Positions 32,421-40,970 of a stretch of 64,000 nucleotides of DNA are shown one piece after another; the first letter of the stretch is position 1, and every line of letters begins with the position of its first letter. Under the pieces are notes generated by a model. It saw only the letters and a program-made list of their open reading frames with translations, made no database searches and was not told the origin of the DNA. Location of the stretch: positions 290,788-354,787 of the forward strand of contig NZ_CP156675.1 of NCBI RefSeq assembly GCF_039851965.1, read 5' to 3'. Source of the stretch: Pseudalkalibacillus hwajinpoensis. GTDB taxonomy: Bacteria; Bacillota; Bacilli; Bacillales; Guptibacillaceae. The position numbers were made by a program, and so were the translations under genes.

Positions 32421-32460
32421 AAGAGACGTTCGTAAAAGTACACCATTACGAACGTCTCTT
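32421..32460. terminator. Bidirectional terminator
   Basis: AAGAGACGTTCGTAA/TTACGAACGTCTCTT, a 15-bp perfect stem, after the thioesterase gene. Confidence 0.8.
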
Positions 32461-32639
32461 ATTGTAGATTTGAAATAAAGTCACGATGTTTATAAAAAAG
32501 TGTAAACGATAAACTAGATTCAACAGTTTTTCACAATTAAAACTAAACAGAATTTCACAAATAAGATTAAACAGTTATTCCAAATTAGCCCCTCCCTTCA
32601 ATATACTAGAGTTAGTTTATTGAAAGTGAGGATCCAGGA

Positions 32640-34190
32640 GTGGAACGTTATATGTCTTATGTTGAAATTCACCAATTATACTCGCAAGGTTTTTCAAAAA
32701 GTAAAATAGCTAGGAAGTTAGGAATATCTAGAAATAGGGTGATTGATTATTTGAAAATGAGTCCAGATGATTTTGAGGAGTTTATAACTTCGTTAAAGAT
32801 GAGGGGGAAGAAATTAGATCCATATCAAATACATATCATGGAATGGTTGAAAGAGCATCCTGATTTAACATCAGCTCAGATTTATGACTGGCTGGAGGAA
32901 AAACTAAAAGTAAAGGATGTGAGTGAGAATACAGTAAGAAATTATGTAAATGAATTGCGTGACAAGTATTACATTCCAAAAGTAAAGGCTCATCGCACTT
33001 ACAGTGCGATACCAGAAGTGCCGAGGGGTCTACAAGCTCAGGTTGATTTCGGTCAAACAATTGTGGAAGATGCTGAAAGGAAAAAGCATCGCTTATACTT
33101 CATCGCATTCATTTTATCGCATTCGAGATACAAATATGTAGAATGGCTAGATCGGCCGTTCCGAACCACCGATGTCATCCACACACACGAGAAAGCGTTC
33201 CAGTATTTCGGTGGGATGCCCCAGGAGATGGTTTATGACCAGGATGCCCTTTTGGCAATTAACGAAAATGCCGGTGACTTAATTATGACTGCAGAATTCA
33301 CGAAGTACTACCAGGCAAGACAATTCAGAATTTATTTGTGCAGAAAGAGTGATCCAGAATCAAAAGGGAAAGTCGAACAAGTTGTGAAATTCGTGAAGAA
33401 CAATTTCAGCAACCATCGAACTTATAACAATATTGAGGATTGGAATGCTTCCTGCCTAGCCTGGCTGAAACGCACCGGGAACTATAAAATTCATCACAAT
33501 ATAAAAAAGAGACCAGTCGAGGTGCACGCCCTGGAAAAGCCGCACTTACGCCAAGTCTCAAATACCTATTATCTTTTCGATAATGTTCATAGCCCAAGTA
33601 TAACAAGAAGCATTCAAAAGGACAATATCATTCGATATGGCGGTAACCGTTATAGTGTACCGAAAGGTACCTATCGGTACGGAGCAGCAAACACGGCTTA
33701 CGTCATGGAAAAAGAAGGATTCCTATATATTCGATTAAAAGAAGCTGGAAAAGTTATCGCGAAGCATGAAATAACAGACAAAAAAGGAGAAACCATAACC
33801 GCCCCTGAACATCGAAATAAGAATACTTCAAAAAGAGATTTACTTATATATGAAATCGAGGATTTCTTTACGGACAAGACTTCTATCAAGTGGTTTATGG
33901 GAGTATTAAAAGAACGTTATCCTCGTCACCTAGTTGATCAACTGAAAGTGATCCAATCTTCCATCAAGAACTATCCAAATGAGGTGGAAGAGGCTCTTGT
34001 AAAGATAAAACAAATGAATATGACAAGCGCAAATGACTTTCGTGATGTAGTCAAATCGTTAGCGATAGAAAAAGAGAGATTGGTTCTGACCTCCCCACAA
34101 GATGTGCAGACAAATGAAAAGTATCAAGCGATCGTTGCACCAGAACGATCAGCGGATATCTATCTCGAAGTGTTGTCAGGAGGTAAGTGA
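32640..34190 (+). CDS. istA: IS21 transposase IstA
   Basis: A 516-residue transposase with an N-terminal HTH (FSKSKIARKLGISRNRVIDYL), a second DNA-binding part, and an rve/DDE catalytic core: VDFGQT (first Asp, about residue 136), VYDQDALL (second Asp, about 200), and the E in SKGKVEQVVKF. C-terminal Mu-type beta-barrel follows. Start may be GTG 32640 or ATG 32652; both have possible ribosome sites. It overlaps istB by four bases. Confidence 0.92.
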   Translation: MERYMSYVEIHQLYSQGFSKSKIARKLGISRNRVIDYLKMSPDDFEEFITSLKMRGKKLDPYQIHIMEWLKEHPDLTSAQIYDWLEEKLKVKDVSENTVRNYVNELRDKYYIPKVKAHRTYSAIPEVPRGLQAQVDFGQTIVEDAERKKHRLYFIAFILSHSRYKYVEWLDRPFRTTDVIHTHEKAFQYFGGMPQEMVYDQDALLAINENAGDLIMTAEFTKYYQARQFRIYLCRKSDPESKGKVEQVVKFVKNNFSNHRTYNNIEDWNASCLAWLKRTGNYKIHHNIKKRPVEVHALEKPHLRQVSNTYYLFDNVHSPSITRSIQKDNIIRYGGNRYSVPKGTYRYGAANTAYVMEKEGFLYIRLKEAGKVIAKHEITDKKGETITAPEHRNKNTSKRDLLIYEIEDFFTDKTSIKWFMGVLKERYPRHLVDQLKVIQSSIKNYPNEVEEALVKIKQMNMTSANDFRDVVKSLAIEKERLVLTSPQDVQTNEKYQAIVAPERSADIYLEVLSGGK

Positions 34191-34966
34191 AAATGAACCA
34201 GGTATATGACCATCTACAGGAAAAGTGTCGAACCCTCCGTCTCGCAGAGACGGGAAAGAAGCTACCGGAAATTCTGAGAAAAGCAGAAGCTAAAAATTGG
34301 ACGTACCACGAACTCATTCATGAAGTATTAAGTTATGAAATTCGTTGCAGGGAACAAAAAAACATGGAAAAGATGATGAAGTGGGCGGATTTCCCGGAGA
34401 ATTTATCCTTCGAAACATATGACCTGAAGGAACAGAATGCCATCGGAGAAAAGCAACTCCATGTGTTACAGGAACTTCATTGGATAGATGAACACTTCAC
34501 TTTAATTATGATGGGTCCAACTGGAGCTGGTAAGACACACTTATCTGTCGCATTAGGAATACATGCCGTGGAGAATGGATATCAAGTATCCTTCACTTCA
34601 ATGAGCCAGCTGATGTACATTCTGAAGACAAGAGACTATATCAGCAAATCCAAAACTAGATATAAACGCATTGTATCTTCGGATCTCATTATTATAGATG
34701 ATGTGATGTATATGACATATGAAGCTCAGGAAGCTCATCTATTTTTTCAGTTTATATACGACTTATATGATAAAGCAGCTTTTATACTGACTTCTAATAA
34801 AGGTCCTGGAGAGTGGGGGAAATTCCTTGGTGATCCCACTCTCACCACGGCCATTCTAGATAGGTTATTACACCGGAGTGAGATTCTTACATTTGATAAG
34901 GAGGCAGATAGTATAAGGATGAAATATCGGAAAGCAATTTTTGATGCATCACCTGTTGAATCTTAA
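34187..34966 (+). CDS. istB: IS21 helper ATPase IstB
   Basis: A 259-residue AAA+ protein like DnaC/IstB. Walker A is MMGPTGAGKTHL (about residues 105-116), Walker B is LIIIDDVMY, and the sensor region is FILTSNKGPGEWGKFLGD...TAILDRLLH. ATGA overlap with istA. IstB assembles the target DNA complex for IstA. Confidence 0.92.
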   Translation: MKMNQVYDHLQEKCRTLRLAETGKKLPEILRKAEAKNWTYHELIHEVLSYEIRCREQKNMEKMMKWADFPENLSFETYDLKEQNAIGEKQLHVLQELHWIDEHFTLIMMGPTGAGKTHLSVALGIHAVENGYQVSFTSMSQLMYILKTRDYISKSKTRYKRIVSSDLIIIDDVMYMTYEAQEAHLFFQFIYDLYDKAAFILTSNKGPGEWGKFLGDPTLTTAILDRLLHRSEILTFDKEADSIRMKYRKAIFDASPVES

Positions 34967-35026
34967 TTGTGGAAAACTGTTTAATATTATTTGTGGAAAA
35001 TTGTTTGTTTCTACTTGACGGTTACA

Positions 35027-35348
35027 AAAAGACGCGAAGTTTTGAATAAAGTCGCGATATTATAACCCTTTGGATTAGTTATCTAAAGGGTTTTTTATAG
35101 TGAAAGGAAAAGAACATTTGAAGTTGAAAAGTTGACAATAGAGTTGTTCCGTTAAAGGGCCAGATTGTTGAATAACGGAGTGCTAGAAATATGCTAAAAT
35201 TAGGAAGAGATTGTGAAAATGTGAACTTAAAGTAACGGAGCAGGATAGTTGAAGACTCAGTATTGAGATAATGTGGAATTCTGAAGCGAATTATTTATTC
35301 AAACGTATGAATAGTTAGATTAAAGATGCTATAAATGGAGGAAAGAAT
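35027..35348. other. Intergenic region with terminator and repeat relics
   Basis: Contains the terminator at 35064-35096 (AACCCTTT...AAAGGGTTTTTT) and a copy of the intergenic repeat motif GGGCCAGATTGTTGAATAAC (35157-35176). TGAATAAAGTCGCGATATTATA at 35043 resembles TGAAATAAAGTCACGATGTT on the other side of the IS (32471). No gene. Confidence 0.55.
35064..35096 (+). terminator. Terminator right of IS21
   Basis: AACCCTTTGGAT/ATCTAAAGGGTT stem followed by TTTT. Confidence 0.75.
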
Positions 35349-36383
35349 ATGAATAGATCTGCAAAAAGGCAGCTCCAGATGCTAAATAAAGAGGAAGTGG
35401 ATTCTATAGTATTACAAACATGGATGATGCTTGATGATCTGGATACAAAAGTTATTTCAAAAGATGATTTTGTTAAACAAATGAAATCTACTAAAAAGAG
35501 TGTAGAAGACTTATATGAAAATCGTAAAAACCCATTTTTAAATAATGAAAAAGAACTTACTGATATACATATTGTTTTTGGGGAATCTACCAATGGAGCA
35601 CTAAAGAATGCGCTGGAGGAACTTAACAGGAAAAATGAAAGGGTCATTCGACTTAACCATATGTTTTCTATAGGACCAATCAGAGATCTGGATCAAAAAG
35701 AAGGCTTAGAGAAACGCTTAGAATGGCTTTTTTATAGAGTACATATGGAAGATGAAGAAGTTTTTAACTATGTTCAAGATAATTTACAGGATATTGAGGA
35801 GATTAGAAACATCCCTGACAATGTTAGGGTTACAATTTGGTATGGAAATAATGCACATGAACAAGTTGGGTTGCGTTTCGTACTATTCTTGTTGAATGAA
35901 TGGGTCGGAGATATCCGTACACTCAATGTGTATGAGGTATGGGGAAACCTTTTTAATCGCTCTGACAATTATCCCCTGCATACTGCAGAACTATCACCAA
36001 AGCATCTTGGTATGATGCTTGACCAAAATTCTGATGAAATGATTTCTAATGAAGAACGAATATGGTTGGAAAAAGAGTGGTTAATGCTTTCTGAACAAAA
36101 TTACAATCTGCGTATATGGAATAAAGAGATCCATTCGAAATCAGAAGATTATTTTGACAATATGATCCTTAACAATTTGAAAAAGCTCCATGAAGAAAGT
36201 GGAGAGAATAATTATATAAAAGCAGCTCGGCTTATTGGAGAAATACTTGGACATATGCCTCAAGTCGTTGGTGATGACTATATAGAATATAGAATTGTGC
36301 ATCTCGTACTTGAAAAAGTGTTAGATATAAAGGGTATCCCTAGGGGAATGCGGTATTATGAAGTGAAATTAAGGGATTTATAA
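35349..36383 (+). CDS. DUF1835/DUF3658 domain protein
   Basis: A 344-residue soluble protein. After a helical N-terminus (about 1-70), TDIHIVFGESTNGALKNALEEL and VIRLNHMFSIGPIRDLDQKEGLEKRLEWLF are the DUF1835 signature; VRVTIWYGNNAHEQVGLRFVLFLL and the C-terminal ARLIGEILGHMPQVVGDDYIEYRIVHLV fit DUF3658. Proteins of this build are common in Bacillus with unknown function. GGAGGAAAGAAT before ATG. Stands alone. Confidence 0.8.
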   Translation: MNRSAKRQLQMLNKEEVDSIVLQTWMMLDDLDTKVISKDDFVKQMKSTKKSVEDLYENRKNPFLNNEKELTDIHIVFGESTNGALKNALEELNRKNERVIRLNHMFSIGPIRDLDQKEGLEKRLEWLFYRVHMEDEEVFNYVQDNLQDIEEIRNIPDNVRVTIWYGNNAHEQVGLRFVLFLLNEWVGDIRTLNVYEVWGNLFNRSDNYPLHTAELSPKHLGMMLDQNSDEMISNEERIWLEKEWLMLSEQNYNLRIWNKEIHSKSEDYFDNMILNNLKKLHEESGENNYIKAARLIGEILGHMPQVVGDDYIEYRIVHLVLEKVLDIKGIPRGMRYYEVKLRDL

Positions 36384-36512
36384 ATGTGCTGGTTTCTTCG
36401 CAATGATTTTATCATGAAATTGAGTCATCAAAGATATCGGAGCGTTTGCTTAACAAATAGTAAGCGCTCTATGTAGTTTTAGGGCTGGGGTATTAATTAA
36501 AGGAAGTGAAAA

Positions 36513-36707
36513 ATGTTCAAATCAGAGGTAACTAATAGAACAATAAGGTTAATAGTTTTTTTGATAGGAGTATCTTATTTATTGCTAAAAAGTAATAGTA
36601 TAGCGAGTTCACTGTTATCATTTATATTTATAGCCCTGCTTGGGGTTTCATTTACAGTTTATCAATTAATAATAATAATATCTTTAAGAAAAGCAAATCG
36701 AAATTAG
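36513..36707 (+). CDS. Small two-helix membrane protein
   Basis: A 64-residue protein, MFKSEVTNRTIRLIVFLIGV..., with two hydrophobic helices (about 12-28 and 31-57) and a basic C-terminus (RKANRN). AAAGGAAGTGAAAA precedes ATG. First of a run of small membrane-protein genes. Family not recognised. Confidence 0.55.
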   Translation: MFKSEVTNRTIRLIVFLIGVSYLLLKSNSIASSLLSFIFIALLGVSFTVYQLIIIISLRKANRN

Positions 36708-36744
36708 TTATTAATTTATAGAGAAGCAATTGTTCGATTATCTC

Positions 36745-36777
36745 GGAGCTTATCTGTAATAAGATAGGCTCCTTTTC
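36745..36777 (+). terminator. Terminator, repeated at 38347
   Basis: GGAGCTTATCT/AGATAGGCTCC stem followed by TTTTC. The same stem and flanking bases recur at 38347-38378. Confidence 0.65.
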
Positions 36778-36807
36778 TATGAACAAAAGATTGAGTTATT
36801 GGTAACC

Positions 36808-36830
36808 ATTTGAAATAATTGGTATTAAAG
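36808..36830 (+). promoter_or_regulatory. Conserved upstream block, copy 1
   Basis: ATTTGAAATAATTGGTATTA stands about 50 bp before a small membrane-protein start. The same block is found at 37811 and 38411 at similar distances from the next small gene. It may be a promoter core for an alternative sigma factor or simply part of a repeat. Confidence 0.45.
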
Positions 36831-36877
36831 AGATGGTCGGGCTTGTGGAATTATGTTTTTTTGAAAGGATGCTTCTT

Positions 36878-37087
36878 ATGAAAAGTAAAGATAACAGCAA
36901 ACGCAATATCATTCAGTGGACTGCATTTGTGATTGTGATACTCTCTCTTGTTATAAGAATAGCGTTATTTGTATCAGGAATAGCTCAGGATTTAGAATAC
37001 AGTACAATTAATGCTATAACTTGGACAGGGTTTACGATAGGTATTATTTTAATATTGGTTTCTTACTTATTTCCAAAAAAGACCTAA
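36878..37087 (+). CDS. Small two-helix membrane protein
   Basis: A 69-residue protein starting MKSKDNSKRNIIQWTAFVIVIL with two hydrophobic helices (about 12-32 and 44-64) and KK at the end. ATG 36878 is chosen for GAAAGGATG; the open frame extends 15 codons upstream. Family not recognised. Confidence 0.55.
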   Translation: MKSKDNSKRNIIQWTAFVIVILSLVIRIALFVSGIAQDLEYSTINAITWTGFTIGIILILVSYLFPKKT

Positions 37088-37182
37088 AACTCCTGCTACG
37101 CATTTCAACTAAAGAGGAGCAAGAGTAGAACAGGAAGATGAACAGGAAGAGAGTTGCACGTAATTCGATTTGAGGAGGACAA

Positions 37183-37365
37183 ATGGTCATTAGATGGATA
37201 AGAGTTATAAGTATTTTTTTCGTTCTTTACTTCGTATCAGCTTGGATCTTACATTTTATAGTTGAGAATGCTCGTGATGCCTTACCGTTATTTTTTGTTG
37301 GACTAATTGTTCTGTTAATTGTAGTAGTAGGATATTTAATTAATCATTATAGAAAACGACAATGA
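37183..37365 (+). CDS. Small two-helix membrane protein
   Basis: A 60-residue protein, MVIRWIRVISIFFVLYFVSAW..., two helices and a basic end (NHYRKRQ). TTGAGGAGGACAA is a very good ribosome site, so the gene is likely real. No family recognised. Confidence 0.6.
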   Translation: MVIRWIRVISIFFVLYFVSAWILHFIVENARDALPLFFVGLIVLLIVVVGYLINHYRKRQ

Positions 37366-37498
37366 TACGTCCAATTTTATTGCAGATTCAGCAATCGTGA
37401 GTGTAATAAAAACTAAGCCCTTTATGTAAGTTTAGAGCAGTATGGCTTAATAGCTAAACAATAAGTGAAATTGTAATTATGTAGTTGGAGGTAATATT

Positions 37499-37660
37499 TT
37501 GTTTTTAATATTTTTAATCATTGCAGCAAGCTTTCTGGGATATTTAATACTACCATTAGATGAAATTGGTTTAGTTCTTGCTTTTGGAATAATACTGGGG
37601 TGTCTTGTGAGAGGATTATTTCTCTTAAAGGAAATTCATAAAGAGCTTTTAAGAAAGTAA
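37499..37660 (+). CDS. Small two-helix membrane protein, TTG start
   Basis: A 53-residue protein, MFLIFLIIAASFLGYLILPL..., ending LLKEIHKELLRK. TTG 37499 follows TTGGAGGTAATA. Two hydrophobic helices with a short D-E turn. No family recognised; part of the same run of small membrane proteins. Confidence 0.5.
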   Translation: MFLIFLIIAASFLGYLILPLDEIGLVLAFGIILGCLVRGLFLLKEIHKELLRK

Positions 37661-37810
37661 GACACTTAAAGTAGTTTGTTCCGTTAAATCGGAGCGATTC
37701 TAGAATATCATAGCAGCGTAAGCGTTGAATGTTGATCTTCATTTATTGGACGTAATTCCCACTGAGGAATTACGTCTTTTTTAAAGAATAAGGTTGAGTG
37801 TGTGGGTGGG

Positions 37811-37830
37811 GTTTGAAATAATTGGAATTA
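37811..37830 (+). promoter_or_regulatory. Conserved upstream block, copy 2
   Basis: GTTTGAAATAATTGGAATTA, 57 bp before the start at 37887; compare 36808 and 38411. Confidence 0.45.
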
Positions 37831-37886
37831 AGTGAGAAGGTAGAATTCCTGTTATGAATTAGAGGTAAAAGAAAAGGAGTGTAGTG

Positions 37887-38099
37887 ATGATGGACCCGAA
37901 GGAATCACCTGAAAGGAACAGAGAGAAATTAAGACAAGAAGAGTTGAAAAGGAATCCTACTGGGAATATAAATGATTCTTTCAATAGAGCTAATAATGGG
38001 GGAGTAGTTGATTTAGTTGGTAGTTTAGGATGGAAGGGAACCTTAATTGTAATAGTCGCAATCATTATCGGTTTTTTAATTGCTTCAATGCTATTCTAA
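37887..38099 (+). CDS. Small tail-anchored protein, DUF6366-like
   Basis: A 70-residue protein. A charged N-terminus, MMDPKESPERNREKLRQEEL then KRNPTGNINDSFNRANNG, precedes a single C-terminal helix (LIVIVAIIIGFLIASMLF). The segment RQEELKRNPTGNxNDxFNRA...LVGSLGWKG resembles the DUF6366 family of Bacillus as I recall it. AAAAGGAG lies before the start; GTG 37884 is an alternative. Function unknown. Confidence 0.6.
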   Translation: MMDPKESPERNREKLRQEELKRNPTGNINDSFNRANNGGVVDLVGSLGWKGTLIVIVAIIIGFLIASMLF

Positions 38100-38208
38100 T
38101 TATTCAATTACATACAACCTTGAATTATAAAAAAAACTCGATGTTGAGTCTTCTGTAATATCGGAGCGATTGCTCAATAATCAGAACCCATTGAATGGAG
38201 GTAAAAGA

Positions 38209-38283
38209 TTGAGAAATAAACAAGTTTTGTTATGGGGAATAATAGCTATCGTCTTAGTAGTGATATGGCTTCTTTTAAAGTAG
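38209..38283 (+). CDS. Possible 24-residue single-helix membrane peptide
   Basis: TTG start after AATGGAGGTAAAAG gives MRNKQVLLWGIIAIVLVVIW then LLLK. A basic N-terminus and a single hydrophobic helix; size and ribosome site fit small Bacillus membrane peptides. Expression is not shown by the sequence. Confidence 0.4.
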   Translation: MRNKQVLLWGIIAIVLVVIWLLLK

Positions 38284-38346
38284 TACATATAATATACTCT
38301 TTTATCTAATCAAAGGAGATTATCTAGAAATCAAGTATGGAAACTC

Positions 38347-38378
38347 GGAGCTTATCTGTAATAAGATAGGCTCCCTTT
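38347..38378 (+). terminator. Terminator, same stem as 36745
   Basis: GGAGCTTATCT...AGATAGGCTCC followed by CTTTATTT. The downstream TTGAGTTATT and GTTTGAAATAATTGG are also shared with 36745-36830, so about 90 bp are duplicated. Confidence 0.6.
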
Positions 38379-38410
38379 ATTTGTAATAAAAGATTGAGTT
38401 ATTTGGATTG

Positions 38411-38429
38411 GTTTGAAATAATTGGTATT
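38411..38429 (+). promoter_or_regulatory. Conserved upstream block, copy 3
   Basis: GTTTGAAATAATTGGTATT, 47 bp before the TTG at 38476; compare 36808 and 37811. Confidence 0.45.
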
Positions 38430-38475
38430 GGAGATTTTGTCAGGTTAAGAATGCGGATACAGTAGGAGTGTTAAA

Positions 38476-38763
38476 TTGAAGAGTAGTGAAGCATCCTACA
38501 AGAATTCGAAGAGGGTAAACTTTATCTTCAGAAACATAATTCTTGTTGCCATAATATTAATAGCTAAAAATTTTGTTTGATAAAAGTCCTTCAAATGACT
38601 ATGTTGGTTGGCATTCATAGTATTTTGGACGTTGAAAAGTTTATATGATTTTTTTGAGGAGAGAAAAAACGGTAGGAAAAAGTCAGCAATTATAAACATC
38701 ATTCTCATAGCTATTGGTTTTGGTGTATTACTTTGGCAAATAATTAGCTTTTTACCTTTTTAG
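38476..38763 (+). pseudogene. Small membrane protein gene, frameshifted
   Basis: Three pieces in different frames make one sensible protein: MKSSEASYKNSKRVNFIFRN with a helix IILVAIILIAKNF; DKSPSNDYVGWHS; and FWTLKSLYDFFEERKNGRKK with a final helix IINIILIAIGFGVLLWQIISF. Two frame changes (near 38575 and 38630) break it. The upstream block at 38411 suggests it once was regulated like its neighbours. Confidence 0.6.
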
Positions 38764-38862
38764 ATTATTCAATTATTTCGGAGCGATAGCTGTACAATGG
38801 CTATCGCTTATCGTGCTTAGGAGCAGGTTTGTTCAATAACAAGCGTTAAAAGGAGGTCTTTT

Positions 38863-39087
38863 GTGAGAATAATATGGTTTCCGTTATTATCATCATTTGG
38901 AACAATGGCTCTATTATATTGGATTGGAAATATATTTAATTTATCTCTTCTTAGGTTTTCATTTGTTTTAAATGAACCGTTGAAAAATGGATTGATTTTT
39001 GATGCAAATATTGCAATACTTCCTATTGCTTTCGGTTTATTAGTTGGATTTATTGTGGAACGAATAGTTAAAGTCAGAAGCAATTGA
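38863..39087 (+). CDS. Small two-helix membrane protein
   Basis: A 74-residue protein, MRIIWFPLLSSFGTMALLYW..., with helices about 3-24 and 49-66 and a basic end. GTG start after AAAAGGAGGTCTTTT, a strong site. No family recognised. Confidence 0.6.
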   Translation: MRIIWFPLLSSFGTMALLYWIGNIFNLSLLRFSFVLNEPLKNGLIFDANIAILPIAFGLLVGFIVERIVKVRSN

Positions 39088-39473
39088 CCACCGAGGAGTA
39101 TTGAAAAAGAAGAGTTGAAATGAAGAAAAAAATAGTTAATAAATAAGTTCAAATTTTGTTGAAAGTGTTATTCAACTAAAGGGTGCGTTAGTTCAACAAG
39201 CTAAAGGCAGCAATCATAATTATTAACTTGATCTTCCGCAAACGGGCGCAAGAGTTGAGGAACGATGAACTGAATAAGCAGTCCATTTTTCTTATCTTTA
39301 ATCAGTTAAAAGGGCAGGATAATCGAAGATTGATTATAGAATAAAAATGACCCAAGTTAGTCTTCCTTCCGTACTTTATAATAGGTTCCTTAGTTAATAT
39401 CTTGTTTTTTAAAACAATAAATAATGAAAAAAGGGGGACACTATTTTATAAAGTTCTTGAAAGGATAATGAGT
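39088..39473. other. Intergenic region with repeat module 1
   Basis: Contains module 1 of the modular repeat (39181-39250) and a further GGGCAGGATAATCGAAGATTG motif near 39312. No gene seen. Confidence 0.5.
39181..39250. repeat. Intergenic repeat, module 1
   Basis: 70 bp matching 6876-6946 at all but one or two positions, beginning GGGTGCGTTAGTTCAACAAG. Here it is not followed by module 2. Confidence 0.8.
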
Positions 39474-39980
39474 ATGCACGTTGCGATTGCTATTTTAACT
39501 ATTTTAGCTTCTTTAAAGTGGGGGAATTGGAAAAACTGGAGTGAATATCATGCAAGTATGTTTTTTATTGCTACATGTGGTTTGCTTTATGAATATATTG
39601 TAAAAGACTATACCTTATGGAAATTTCATGCTGATTTGCTATATGGACTTGAAATGACAGTCATTGTCTATGCTCTTATTACCATGCCTGTTAGTATTTT
39701 TCTATTTCTCTCCCATTTTCCTAAAAAATGGTTTAATCGACTGTTTTACATCTTACTTTGGTCTGGAATTTACATCGCTGTTGAGTGGATTTTATATGTG
39801 TTTGGGAGAATTTCATTTCAGCATGGATGGGAAATTTGGTATTCTTTTTTATTTGATATCGTTATGTTCTCCGTCATAGCGTTACATCAGTATTACCCAT
39901 TCCGAGCATATATCTTATCCGTTTTTATTATCATTTTCTTGATATTATACTTCAACGTTCCTTTTAAGTTTGCTAAATAA
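39474..39980 (+). CDS. CBO0543 family membrane protein
   Basis: A 168-residue protein starting MHVAIAILTILASLKWGNWK. The segment WGNWKNWSEYHASMFFIATCGLLYEYI matches the CBO0543 family found in spore-forming Firmicutes; about five hydrophobic helices. ATG 39474 (or 39468) is chosen for GAAAGGATAATG; the frame is open further up. Function unknown. Confidence 0.75.
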   Translation: MHVAIAILTILASLKWGNWKNWSEYHASMFFIATCGLLYEYIVKDYTLWKFHADLLYGLEMTVIVYALITMPVSIFLFLSHFPKKWFNRLFYILLWSGIYIAVEWILYVFGRISFQHGWEIWYSFLFDIVMFSVIALHQYYPFRAYILSVFIIIFLILYFNVPFKFAK

Positions 39981-40023
39981 CTGGAACCTGATACCATCAA
40001 ATAATGCCTATTGTTCAGCTAAA

Positions 40024-40202
40024 GGGCGCGATTGTTGAACAACGTAGGTAGAAAATGATCAAACTTTTTATAAAAACCAAACTAAAATCTGCTGGAGAAG
40101 AATCCATTTTGATCAATCTTTTTTCAAAATGGATTCTCTTTATTTATCGTAAAATATGGGTTTGCGAGGTATTTTTGATCAAACTTTATTTCAAAGCTAC
40201 AT
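40024..40202. repeat. ~180-bp intergenic element, copy 2 of 3
   Basis: Same element as 8131 and 44871. The conserved frame begins M-I-K-L-F-I-K-T-K here and stays open into the flank (stop near 40228). The stem AGAATCCATTTTGATCAAT...AAAATGGATTCT is retained. Confidence 0.85.
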
Positions 40203-40253
40203 TAGGTTCATTATCATTTAATAAATAAAAACTAAATTACAGAGTTTTTTACA

Positions 40254-40970
40254 CTATCGAAAATCATTGAGATTTTGTACCTTCAATACACTTACAACCA
40301 TACCCCCGATTTGCCTGCCTAATCTCAACCCTTCATCATTATCTACTTTAAAATGTACGCCAGCGTACAAACGTGATAAAGCGCATTCTTCCATTGTGTT
40401 TTTTATTTCTGATGCTTCTGGTGGAAAGAAATAACTTAATACCGATTCTGCACATCCTGCAACAGTGGCGTGTGCAGAAGGGTAGGATGGAAAACGCGGT
40501 GTAGTCAACACAGGAGATAGGTTTCTGCCATATTGATTTGGACGTGCCACATCCCAAAGATATTTAAAATACCACGACATCACAAAGGCATCATTAACAG
40601 CAGCGTGAAAATATCCGAGTGCTCTGGCAATATGCGGCGATCCTAGTCTATATTTTTTGGCTAAATTGAAAATCATAGGAGTCATATTCTGAGTTGCTTC
40701 GACCGTCCCCCAGTATTGTGCGATGCGTATTTGTTGAGGCTTTATGGATGATAATGTTTGTTCTACAATAGATAACTCTGTTCCCCAATCAACCTCAATA
40801 GGATTTTTAATTTGCCAATTAATACGCTGCCGAAAGGGATCTAGGAATTCATTGTTTCTTTGCCTAAAAATAAAAAACATTGGAAAATACGCTGGTGCTG
40901 GATAAGCATTAGGTGGGGTTTGCTCTCCTTGGTAAGGATATTCTGACCATCTTCTGTAATTTATTCTCAT
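40254..40970 (-). CDS. PAP2/vanadium haloperoxidase superfamily protein
   Basis: A 238-residue protein. The phosphate/vanadate-binding triad of motifs is clear: KYLWDVARPNQYG (K-x6-R-P), FPSYPSAHATVAG (P-S-x-S/A-H) and SRLYAGVHFKVDNDEG (S-R-x5-H-x3-D). No membrane helices or clear signal peptide are seen, which fits bacterial vanadium-dependent haloperoxidase-like phosphatases better than membrane PAP2 lipid phosphatases. Start at ATG 40970 after AAGGGG. Activity (acid phosphatase or halogenation) cannot be told from sequence. Confidence 0.8.
   Translation of the reverse strand: MRINYRRWSEYPYQGEQTPPNAYPAPAYFPMFFIFRQRNNEFLDPFRQRINWQIKNPIEVDWGTELSIVEQTLSSIKPQQIRIAQYWGTVEATQNMTPMIFNLAKKYRLGSPHIARALGYFHAAVNDAFVMSWYFKYLWDVARPNQYGRNLSPVLTTPRFPSYPSAHATVAGCAESVLSYFFPPEASEIKNTMEECALSRLYAGVHFKVDNDEGLRLGRQIGGMVVSVLKVQNLNDFR

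Larger units (their letters stand above)
32501..35026 (+). mobile_element. IS21-family insertion sequence, apparently complete
   Basis: The element is 2526 bp and encodes IstA and IstB. The ends read TGTAAACGATAAACTAGATT (left) and, on the opposite strand at the right, TGTAACCGTCAAGTAGAAAC, keeping the 5-prime TG. AAAAG at 32496-32500 and 35027-35031 is a 5-bp target duplication. As usual for IS21, several internal copies of a binding sequence lie near each end: ACAGTTTTTCACAATTA, ACAGAATTTCACAAATA and ACAGTTATTCCAAATTA on the left, and two in inverted form at 34970-35005. Both genes are open, so it may still be active. Confidence 0.88.

Noticed and set aside
36808..38429. Conserved block as a SigB promoter (GTTTGA ... 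GGTATT)
   Set aside because: Only seven bases separate the would-be -35 and -10; SigB needs about 13-15.
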